Made by a program: the position numbers and the translations under genes. Below are positions 58,158 to 64,000 of a DNA stretch of 64,000 bases, piece after piece (the first letter of the stretch is position 1; the number at the start of each line of letters is the position of its first letter). The stretch is from Micromonospora_G sp040676775 (GTDB lineage Bacteria > Actinomycetota > Actinomycetes > Mycobacteriales > Micromonosporaceae): positions 310,001 to 374,000 of the forward strand of contig NZ_JBFAPP010000005.1 of the NCBI RefSeq assembly GCF_040676775.1. Direction: 5' to 3'. The notes under the pieces are model-generated. The model saw only the letters and a list, made by a program, of their open reading frames with translations, was not told where the DNA came from and made no database searches.

Positions 58158-58400
58158 ATGCCGGATCCGAGCGGCCCCGAGAACACCGACGACGTCACCG
58201 AGTCGCCCGAACTGACCGAGGGCGCCGACCCGGCCGAGGGTGAAGAGCCGGCCGAGGACGCCGAACCGACCTTCCTCAACCGGGCCGCCCGGCGGGGCAA
58301 GGGCGCCACGCAGCAGACGCCGCAGGGCAAGGGCAAGAGCTTCGGTGGCCGGGGCTCGGTCCAGGGGCCGCGCCAGTGGGGCAACCGCCGCAGCGGCTGA
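58158..58400 (+). CDS. Small acidic-basic hypothetical protein
   Basis: 80 residues, ATG after CAGGGAGAGAACG. The N-terminal half is acidic (PENTDDVTESPELTEGADPA), the C-terminal half basic and Gly-rich (NRAARRGKG, GKGKSFGGRG, RQWGNRRSG), resembling a disordered nucleic-acid-binding tail. No homologous domain recognised. The stop is two bases from the convergent oxidoreductase stop. Confidence 0.65.
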   Translation: MPDPSGPENTDDVTESPELTEGADPAEGEEPAEDAEPTFLNRAARRGKGATQQTPQGKGKSFGGRGSVQGPRQWGNRRSG

Positions 58401-58401
58401 G

Positions 58402-59433
58402 CTACGGTGCCGGCTCTTCCTGGCTGGTGCTGATCAGGACCTTGCCGACCGCCGAGTTTTCCACCGCCGCGTGCGCGTCGGTGGCCTCGGCGAGCGGGTA
58501 GAAGTGCAGCGGCAGGCCGGCGTCCGCGCCGACCCGGATGCCGCCCTGGGTCGCGGCCGTGGCCACATCCTGTACGGCCTGAGTCTTCGCCGTCGCGGGC
58601 ACGTGGAAGACCGACACGAACTGCCAGCGGGCGTTCGGCGCCATGAACCGCGTCCCTGGCAGGCTCAGCTCGCCGTCGCCCCGGTACGAATAGACGGCGA
58701 CGACGCCGGCATGCCCGAGCATCTGCGCGTCGGCAGACGCGTTCTGGTCTCCGGCCACCTCGACGATGGTGTCGACCCCGTGCGGGGCGATCTTCTTCAC
58801 CTCGGCTGCCACGTCCTGCTCCCGGTAGTTGATCACATGCGAGGCGCCGGCCGCAGCGGCCAGTTGCGCCTTCTCCGAGCTGCTGACCGTGGCGATGACG
58901 GTGGCGTCGGCCCACCGGGCGAGCTGGATCGCCGCGTTGCCGACCGCGCCCGCGCCGCCCTGGACCAGCACGACGTGGTCGGCCAGGCTGCCGAGGTCGA
59001 GGTGGCGGGGCATCAGCTCGCCGACCGTCAGGCAACGGTGCGCGGTCAGGAACGGGATGCCGAGCACCGCGCCGACCTCGAACGGTGCAGGGCCGAGCAG
59101 GACGATCTGGCGGGACGGTACGAGGGTGTACTCGGCCGCCGTACCCCAGGGACGTGTTCCGGCCGCTTCCCAGACCCACACCCGCTCACCGACCAGCGTC
59201 GAGTCCACCCCCTGACCGGTCGCCTCGATCACGCCCGCACCATCCTGGCCGGGGATCTGCCAGCCGTACGGCGGTGGACTGCCGTCGCCGGAACGGGACT
59301 TAACGTCGGTCGGGTTGACGCCGGCAAAGGCCATCCGTACCAGCACCTCGCCTGCTTCCGGCTCGGGAATCGGCTGGTCGACCAGCTCCAGCACGCCCGG
59401 ATCGCCGGTACGGGTGTAGACGGCTGCCTTCAT
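58402..59433 (-). CDS. NADPH:quinone oxidoreductase (zinc-independent MDR family)
   Basis: 343 residues from ATG 59433 with CAGGGAG upstream. GroES-like N-domain (GEVLVRMAFAGVNPTDVK) and Rossmann domain with VLVQGGAGAVGNAAIQLARW (AxxGxxG-type NADPH loop). No structural zinc cysteines, so it is of the quinone reductase branch. It reduces quinones or alpha,beta-unsaturated carbonyls in the cytosol. It is a single gene. Confidence 0.87.
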   Translation of the reverse strand: MKAAVYTRTGDPGVLELVDQPIPEPEAGEVLVRMAFAGVNPTDVKSRSGDGSPPPYGWQIPGQDGAGVIEATGQGVDSTLVGERVWVWEAAGTRPWGTAAEYTLVPSRQIVLLGPAPFEVGAVLGIPFLTAHRCLTVGELMPRHLDLGSLADHVVLVQGGAGAVGNAAIQLARWADATVIATVSSSEKAQLAAAAGASHVINYREQDVAAEVKKIAPHGVDTIVEVAGDQNASADAQMLGHAGVVAVYSYRGDGELSLPGTRFMAPNARWQFVSVFHVPATAKTQAVQDVATAATQGGIRVGADAGLPLHFYPLAEATDAHAAVENSAVGKVLISTSQEEPAP

Positions 59434-59684
59434 GGTGGACTCCCTGCCTGGCGCGGTTAGCCCCATTTTCCCCGCTAATAAGAACCTTCGTGGCGGTTCC
59501 GTACTTGCTGCGGCCTGGTCGTGGCCATCGGCGTCGAGGGCCCGTGTCGGATCGGTTATCGCCGTGCGTGCACGGGTACCCGAGGTGCTTCCGGGTGCGG
59601 GGGAGGTGTCGTGGCGCTGGGCTGCGGGATGGCGGGTGACGGCGAACCGGACATCGGGGACGGGCAGGCCCGGACGGTGAGCCG

Positions 59685-61508
59685 GTGAGCGGCAACCGGA
59701 TCAGCGACTACGGCTTCCTGGCCGACGGGCTCACCGGTGCACTCGTCGGCCGGGACGGCTCGGTGGACTGGTGGTGCCCGTTGCGGTTCGACAGCCCGTC
59801 GGTCTTCGCCCGGATGCTGGACGACGGGGGCGGGCACTGGGCGATCCGTCCCGAAGCCGACTTCGAGGTCGAGCGGGAGTACCTAGACGAGACGTTGGTG
59901 CTGCGTACGGTCTTCACCACCGGGGAGGGGACGGTCGCGGTGACCGACGCGCTCGCGCTGGAGCCGGGCGCCCGCGGGCACGAGATCGGTCGGCGTTCAC
60001 CCGGCATGCTGCTCCGTACGGTGGAGGCGCTGTCCGGGCGCGTACCGATGATGATGTCCTTCGCCCCGCGCTTCGAGTACGGCCGGGTGACCGCGTACCT
60101 GACGGTGGACGGTCAGGAGGTGACGGCGACGGCCGGCGCCGCCACGCTCACCCTCACCTCCAGCGTGCCGGTCCACCGCGACCACATCGACGTCTCGGCG
60201 CGGTTCACCGTCGAGGCCGGTCAACGGGCGAGCTTCGCCCTGGCCTACTCGTCCACGTACGGCGACCGGGACCGGCGCCCGGCCGACACGGACGTGCCGG
60301 CGGCGTTGGCGGACGCCGTGGCGGGGTGGCGTTCCTGGTTGGCGAACCACGACTACCGGGGACGGTACCGGGACCTGGTACGCCGAAACTCCCTCGTCCT
60401 GCAGGGGCTCACCTACGCACCCGGTGGCGCGGTCGTGGCCGCCGCCACCACCTCGCTGCCGGAGCGGATCGGTGGCGACCGCAACTACGACTACCGCTAC
60501 GCCTGGCTGCGCGACTTCTCCCTGACCATGCGGGCGCTCTGGGTGGCGGCCTGCCCCGACGAGACGAGCCGACTCTTCGACTGGGTGGCCAAGTCGGTGG
60601 GGCGGGTCACCTTGGAACCGGTGCCGATCATGTACGGCCTGGAGGGCGAGCGGGACCTGACCGAACGCTCGGTCGACACCCTCGGCGGGTACGCCGGCAG
60701 CAAGCCGGTGCTGCTCGGCAACGCGGCGTGGCGGCAGCGCCAGTCGGACGTACTCGGTGAAACGCTCGATGCGGCCTGGCTGCTGCGCGACTACCTGGAC
60801 CCGACGGACGAGCCGGTGTGCCGGCTGCTGCACTCGTTGGCGGACCAGGCGGCGGCCACGTGGCACCTGCCGGACTCCGGCATGTGGGAGTTGCGGGACA
60901 TGGAGCGGCAGTACGTCTCTTCCAAGGCGTGCTGCTGGGTGGCGCTCGACCGGGCGGTCCGGTTCGGCGAGCGGATCGGCAGCCGGGAGGATGTCGCCCG
61001 CTGGGCGGGAGCCCGCTCCGACGTCCGCGAGGCGATCCTGGCGCAGGGCTGGAATGCGGAAGTCGGTGCGTACACGGGGGCTTTCGGGTCCGACAAGCTG
61101 GACGCGTCGGTGCTGACCCTGCCGCTCTGGGGTTTCCTGCCCGCCACCGATCCGCGGATGCGCGCGACCATCGAGCGGATCGAGCAGCAACTGACCGAGG
61201 ACGGGTTGGTCCGGCGCTGGGACGGCGATCCGGCCGCCTTCCTGCCCTGCTCGTTCTGGTTGGTGGACTGCCTGGCGTTGGTGGGGGAGCACGAGCGGGC
61301 GACGCGGATGTTCGAGAGTCTCGTCGGCCGCGGCAACGACCTGGGTCTGTTCGCCGAGCAGTTCGACCCGCGTACGGGCGAGCAGTTGGGCAACTTCCCG
61401 CAGGCGCTCTCCCACATGGCACTGATCAACACGGCTTGGCGCCTCACCGAAACCGCACCCGGCGGCATTCCCGCCGGCGTGTACACATCAACCGAAGGAG
61501 AGAAATAA
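59685..61508 (+). CDS. Glycoside hydrolase family 15 protein (glucoamylase/trehalase-like)
   Basis: 607 residues. N-terminal beta-sandwich (ISDYGFLADGLTGALVGRDG), then an (alpha/alpha)6 barrel with GGDRNYDYRYAWLRDFSLT, the general acid in DSGMWELRD, and the base in LFAEQFDPRTGEQLGN. In actinobacteria such proteins are often trehalases or maltooligosaccharide hydrolases. No signal peptide, so it is cytosolic. GTG 59685; the SD is poor. The 24-bp palindrome follows 28 bases after the stop. Confidence 0.9.
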   Translation: MSGNRISDYGFLADGLTGALVGRDGSVDWWCPLRFDSPSVFARMLDDGGGHWAIRPEADFEVEREYLDETLVLRTVFTTGEGTVAVTDALALEPGARGHEIGRRSPGMLLRTVEALSGRVPMMMSFAPRFEYGRVTAYLTVDGQEVTATAGAATLTLTSSVPVHRDHIDVSARFTVEAGQRASFALAYSSTYGDRDRRPADTDVPAALADAVAGWRSWLANHDYRGRYRDLVRRNSLVLQGLTYAPGGAVVAAATTSLPERIGGDRNYDYRYAWLRDFSLTMRALWVAACPDETSRLFDWVAKSVGRVTLEPVPIMYGLEGERDLTERSVDTLGGYAGSKPVLLGNAAWRQRQSDVLGETLDAAWLLRDYLDPTDEPVCRLLHSLADQAAATWHLPDSGMWELRDMERQYVSSKACCWVALDRAVRFGERIGSREDVARWAGARSDVREAILAQGWNAEVGAYTGAFGSDKLDASVLTLPLWGFLPATDPRMRATIERIEQQLTEDGLVRRWDGDPAAFLPCSFWLVDCLALVGEHERATRMFESLVGRGNDLGLFAEQFDPRTGEQLGNFPQALSHMALINTAWRLTETAPGGIPAGVYTSTEGEK

Positions 61509-61535
61509 GCGAACCACCGCCCGCCCGACCCCGCG

Positions 61536-61596
61536 GTTGATCATGAAGTTAGCGACGCCCGGGCGGCGAATTGGCGTCGCTAACTTCATGATCAAC
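61536..61596. repeat. Perfect 24-bp inverted repeat
   Basis: Left arm 61536-61559 (begins GTTGATCATGAAGTTAGCG) and right arm 61573-61596 are exact reverse complements, with a 13-base spacer CGGGCGGCGAATT. It lies between the GH15 stop and the uppS-like start. The arms are AT-richer than the surroundings, suggesting a short mobile palindrome serving as terminator. Confidence 0.9.
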
Positions 61597-61641
61597 GCCC
61601 AGATTTGGGTCGGGGGGAGGGGGCGGTGGTTGGATCTGATC

Positions 61642-62466
61642 ATGTTGCGGGCATTGAGGCGGGCGGCTTACGCGTTCTACGCCGGGCGCCTTCGCGTACG
61701 ACTGGACGGCGTGAGCCTGCCACGCCATGTGGCGATGGTGATGGACGGCAACCGTCGGTGGGCTCGGCAGATGGGCTTCGAAGATCCGAAAATCGGCCAC
61801 CGGTACGGCGCGGAGCACCTCGCCGAGGTGCTGGGCTGGTGCGTCGAGGTCGACATCAGACACGTCACGGTCTTCCTCGCCTCGGTGGACAACATGCGCA
61901 AGCGCGACTCCGACGAGGTCGACAACCTCATGCGGATGATCGAGGAGGTCATCGTCCGGCGGCTCTCCCAGCCGACGAGTCTGTGGCGGCTACACCTCGC
62001 AGGACGGTTGGAAGTCCTGCCGGACTCGACCCGCCACGCGTTGAAACTCGCCGAGGAAGCCACTCGTGACACCGGGGCGAAGTTCCACCTCAACATCGCC
62101 ATCGGGTACGACGGCCGCGAGGAAATCGTCGATGCCGTACGTTCCCTGCTGGAGGAAGAGGTACGGGCCGGCTACGACGTCGACGACATAGCCCAGCGGC
62201 TCACCCCGGACGCGATCGCCGGCCACCTCTACACCAGTGGTCAGCCCGATCCAGAGCTGGTCATCCGTACCAGTGGGGAACAACGCATGTCGGGGTTCCT
62301 GCTCTGGCAGGCGGCCTACTCCGAGCTGCACTTCTGCGACGTCTACTGGCCGGGCTTCCGGAAGGTCGACTTCCTGCGGGCCCTGCGCTCCTACGCGGCT
62401 CGTACGACGGCGGCCGAGCGCGAGGATGCTCAGGCGAGGGTGCGGCCGAGGAAGCCGCGGATGTAG
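61642..62466 (+). CDS. Z-isoprenyl diphosphate synthase (UPP synthase family)
   Basis: 274 residues from ATG 61642; starts further up would lie inside the palindrome. MVMDGNRRWARQMG is the cis-prenyltransferase signature with the essential Asp; DNLMRMIEEVI, IAIGYDGREEIVDAV and ELVIRTSGEQRMSGFLLWQAAYSELHF is split over the remaining conserved regions. It condenses isopentenyl diphosphates to a Z-polyprenyl or Z,E-farnesyl diphosphate. The last 37 bases overlap the end of the convergent hydrolase gene. Confidence 0.9.
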   Translation: MLRALRRAAYAFYAGRLRVRLDGVSLPRHVAMVMDGNRRWARQMGFEDPKIGHRYGAEHLAEVLGWCVEVDIRHVTVFLASVDNMRKRDSDEVDNLMRMIEEVIVRRLSQPTSLWRLHLAGRLEVLPDSTRHALKLAEEATRDTGAKFHLNIAIGYDGREEIVDAVRSLLEEEVRAGYDVDDIAQRLTPDAIAGHLYTSGQPDPELVIRTSGEQRMSGFLLWQAAYSELHFCDVYWPGFRKVDFLRALRSYAARTTAAEREDAQARVRPRKPRM

Positions 62467-63296
62467 CCGGCGATCGGGTCGAGGTCGGTTTCGAGGGCGA
62501 AGTGGCCGGTGTCCAGGAGGTGCACCTCCGCGTCGGGCAGGTCGCGTTGGAAGGCGCGTGCCCCGTCCGGGCCGAAGATCTCGTCGTTGCCGCCCCAGAC
62601 CGCGAGCAGTGGCACCTTCGTACGCCGGAAACAGTCCTGGGCGGCCGGGTAGATGTCGAGATTCGTCTTGTAGTCACGGAAGAGTTGGAGCTGGATCTCG
62701 TCGTTGCCCGGGCGGTCGAGGATCGACTGGGCGTGAAGGTACGCGTCCGGGCTGATCAGGCTCACGTCGGGCGCGCCGTTCTCCCACTGCCAGCGCACCT
62801 CCTTGGGCGTGAACGCCGCCCGAACCGTCTTCTCCGTGTCCGGACCGGGAGCCTTCCCGTACGCGAACAGCGGTGTCCAGAACGCGTCCACGAAACCGTC
62901 CATGTACGCGTTCCCGCTCTGGCTGATGATCGCGCTGATCTGATCGGGCCTGCGCAGGAACAGCCGCAGGGCGATGGGTGCGCCGTAGTCGTGCATGTAG
63001 ACCGCGTACCTGCGGATCTTGAGCTGGTCCAGCAGCTTGGCGGTGACGTCGGTGAGCGAGTCGAAGCTGTACGGGAACTCGGCCGGGCTCGGGTCGGAGG
63101 AGTAGCCGAAGCCGAGGTGGTCAGGGGCCACCAGGTGATAGCGGTCGGCCAACGCCGGGATCAGCTCGCGGAACATGTGCGAGCTGGTCGGGAAGCCGTG
63201 CAGCAGGACCAGCGTCGGCGAGGTCGGTGCGCCCGCCTCACGGTAGAACACCTCGAAACCGTCGACCTTCGCGGTCCGGTGATGCACAGGGATCAT
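62430..63296 (-). CDS. Alpha/beta hydrolase with Asp nucleophile (epoxide hydrolase / dehalogenase-like)
   Basis: 288 residues. HGFPTSSHMFRELIP carries the oxyanion HGFP motif; the nucleophile elbow is MHDYGAP with Asp103, and GHFALETD holds the catalytic His. Asp nucleophiles are typical of epoxide hydrolases and haloalkane dehalogenases, but dehalogenases have Trp after the Asp (HDWG), here Tyr. So the enzyme is Asp-dependent with uncertain substrate. ATG 63296. Its 3' end overlaps the Z-isoprenyl transferase gene on the other strand by 37 bases. Confidence 0.86.
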   Translation of the reverse strand: MIPVHHRTAKVDGFEVFYREAGAPTSPTLVLLHGFPTSSHMFRELIPALADRYHLVAPDHLGFGYSSDPSPAEFPYSFDSLTDVTAKLLDQLKIRRYAVYMHDYGAPIALRLFLRRPDQISAIISQSGNAYMDGFVDAFWTPLFAYGKAPGPDTEKTVRAAFTPKEVRWQWENGAPDVSLISPDAYLHAQSILDRPGNDEIQLQLFRDYKTNLDIYPAAQDCFRRTKVPLLAVWGGNDEIFGPDGARAFQRDLPDAEVHLLDTGHFALETDLDPIAGYIRGFLGRTLA

Positions 63297-63347
63297 GTTC
63301 GCCAGTATCGGGTTGGGCGCCGGCCAAGTCCCGATATCCGCGAATTA

Positions 63348-63371
63348 CCCCACTTCCGGCGGGTAGTGGGG
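63348..63371 (-). terminator. Hairpin after the DUF397 gene
   Basis: CCCCACT pairs with AGTGGGG around a 10-base loop, three bases beyond the DUF397 stop on the minus strand. Confidence 0.5.
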
Positions 63372-63373
63372 GC

Positions 63374-63562
63374 TCAGGCCACGAACCTCATTGATTTGAC
63401 CCCGTCAACAAATACCTGCCAGCCCGCTGGGCTGAGACTGAGGGTCGGCCCGGACTTGTCCTTGCTGTCGCGTACGGCCACGGCGTGGCCCTGGTCCATG
63501 GCTTCCACGCACTGACCGTTGCTGCCCGAACGGCTCGACTTGCGCCACACGTTACGTTCCAC
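63374..63562 (-). CDS. DUF397 domain protein
   Basis: 62 residues, GTG 63562. VWRKSSRSGSNGQCVEAMDQ, HAVAVRDSKDKSGPTLSLSP and WQVFVDGVK are the conserved core of DUF397 (WRKSS, VRDSK and the terminal W-x-F). These proteins are partners of Scr1-type XRE regulators in actinomycete TA-like modules, where they act as small toxin-like or modulator proteins. The normally complete XRE partner is here reduced to a relic overlapping the 5' end. Confidence 0.9.
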   Translation of the reverse strand: MERNVWRKSSRSGSNGQCVEAMDQGHAVAVRDSKDKSGPTLSLSPAGWQVFVDGVKSMRFVA

Positions 63563-63725
63563 TGGCCCGCTCCTTGATGAACCTAATCGACTCGGCTGGT
63601 GACATCGCCAGCGACTTCAGGTGGTCGAAGATCGTAATCAGGCGATTCGTGTCGGCGAGCGCGTTTTCTTGGATGGTGCCGTCAGCCGCACATCGGGTCC
63701 GGTGGTGGCTGATGCCCATTGCCAT
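63552..63725 (-). pseudogene. C-terminal relic of an XRE (Scr1/DUF5753-type) regulator
   Basis: A 57-codon frame from ATG 63725 to TAA 63552, overlapping the DUF397 start by 11 bases. Its end, TNRLITIFDHLKSLAMSPAE then SIRFIKERASGT, matches the final helices of the XRE regulators that precede DUF397 genes. The HTH and the body of the regulator are missing, and a stop codon lies directly before the first ATG, so a deletion is likely. The first 20 codons look non-homologous. Confidence 0.55.
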
Positions 63726-63774
63726 TCACACGTCGATTGCCGACGATACCTCTGAGTCTTGAGGAGGCCGAGCG

Positions 63775-64000
63775 ATGCAGGCGGTAGCGGTGACCGCGCA
63801 GGGCGGTCCGGAGGTTTTGCAGGTTATCGAGCGGCCGGATCCGGTTCCCGGTCCGGGACAGGTGCTGGTCCGGGTGCTGGCGGCGGTGGTCCATCCGGCC
63901 GACGTGGCGGCCCGGCTCGGGCTCATCCCCGGTGGGCCGGTCGAACCGCCGTTCCTGCCCGGCTGGGACTTCGCCGGTGAGGTGGTCGAGGTCGGCGACG
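63775..64000 (+). CDS. Quinone oxidoreductase / zinc-type alcohol dehydrogenase, N-terminal part (cut by window end)
   Basis: 75 residues visible from ATG 63775, with GAGGAGG upstream. MQAVAVTAQGGPEVLQVIER, then GQVLVRVLAAVVHPADVAAR and LPGWDFAGEVVEVGD is the GroES-like N-domain of the MDR superfamily. No structural zinc site is reached in the visible part. It is the second MDR gene in the window, distinct from 58402-59433. Confidence 0.85.
   Translation, partial: MQAVAVTAQGGPEVLQVIERPDPVPGPGQVLVRVLAAVVHPADVAARLGLIPGGPVEPPFLPGWDFAGEVVEVGD

Overview
High-GC actinobacterial chromosome segment, most likely from the family Micromonosporaceae. The grounds are the codon bias, GTG starts, overlapping operons and a conserved actinobacterial core order: helicase/secretion Tad locus, MrfA-like helicase, bldG with its anti-sigma partner, hppA, topA, a fused MFS-thymidylate kinase gene, holB, ybaB-like and ricT. 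The order from helicase through bldG and hppA to topA, tmk and holB recalls the Streptomyces coelicolor SCO35xx region; that comparison is from memory, not a search.

Layout. 1-3.9 kb: end of a degenerate Fic-like gene, a HAD hydrolase, a ribbon-helix-helix-like protein, a small membrane protein and an HSL-type esterase. 4.2-9.2 kb: a compact tad operon (ssd/tadZ-like, tadA, tadB, tadC, Flp-like DUF4244 pilin, tadE, tadG-like). 9.3-12.4 kb: an accessory block (CPBP protease, hydrolase, HTH regulator, small protein) separating the tad genes from the helicase. 12.4-23.4 kb: helicase, bldG, anti-sigma factor, proton pyrophosphatase, lipoprotein, repeat-bearing protein, TopA. 23.4-28.3 kb: CapA-like protein, FAD-linked oxidase divergent from a TetR regulator, PLP enzyme. 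28.4-34.3 kb: MFS-TMPK fusion, HolB, YbaB-like protein, two WXG/ESX-like proteins, RicT.

34.4-37.7 kb is an accessory locus. Five tightly coupled small genes, three of them Cys-rich and one RHH-like, run on the minus strand, divergent from an XRE regulator overlapped by a cysteine hydrolase. I regard this as the best candidate for an undescribed system. 37.8-41.0 kb: one long surface-protein gene (signal peptide, DUF3494 ice-binding-like domain, DUF11-like repeats, LPVTG anchor) interrupted by an assembly gap whose N-run length breaks the reading frame. 41.2-46.9 kb: membrane phosphoesterase, tRNA-Thr(CGT) with a canonical T-tailed terminator, GNAT, DUF2231 and Hsp20 genes, then GT9. 47-49.7 kb: GT2 and a bifunctional HldE-like enzyme, pointing with GT9 to heptose-containing glycans. 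49.8-55.2 kb: two MFS exporters (one with a palindromic operator), a NUDIX hydrolase and an acyl-CoA synthetase. 55.3-58 kb: DUF559/AbiEi-like gene bracketed by palindromic elements, a conserved hypothetical, and a secreted RNase with a barstar-like inhibitor. 58-64 kb: quinone oxidoreductases, GH15, Z-isoprenyl transferase, alpha/beta hydrolase, and a DUF397 gene beside a truncated XRE relic.

Several small palindromic elements sit just after stop codons. Three copies of a nested hairpin with a GGAGGGGTAG core (near 12.0, 55.3 and 56.3 kb) form a family, and a perfect 24-bp inverted repeat follows the GH15 gene. No CRISPR array, rRNA or complete insertion sequence was seen.
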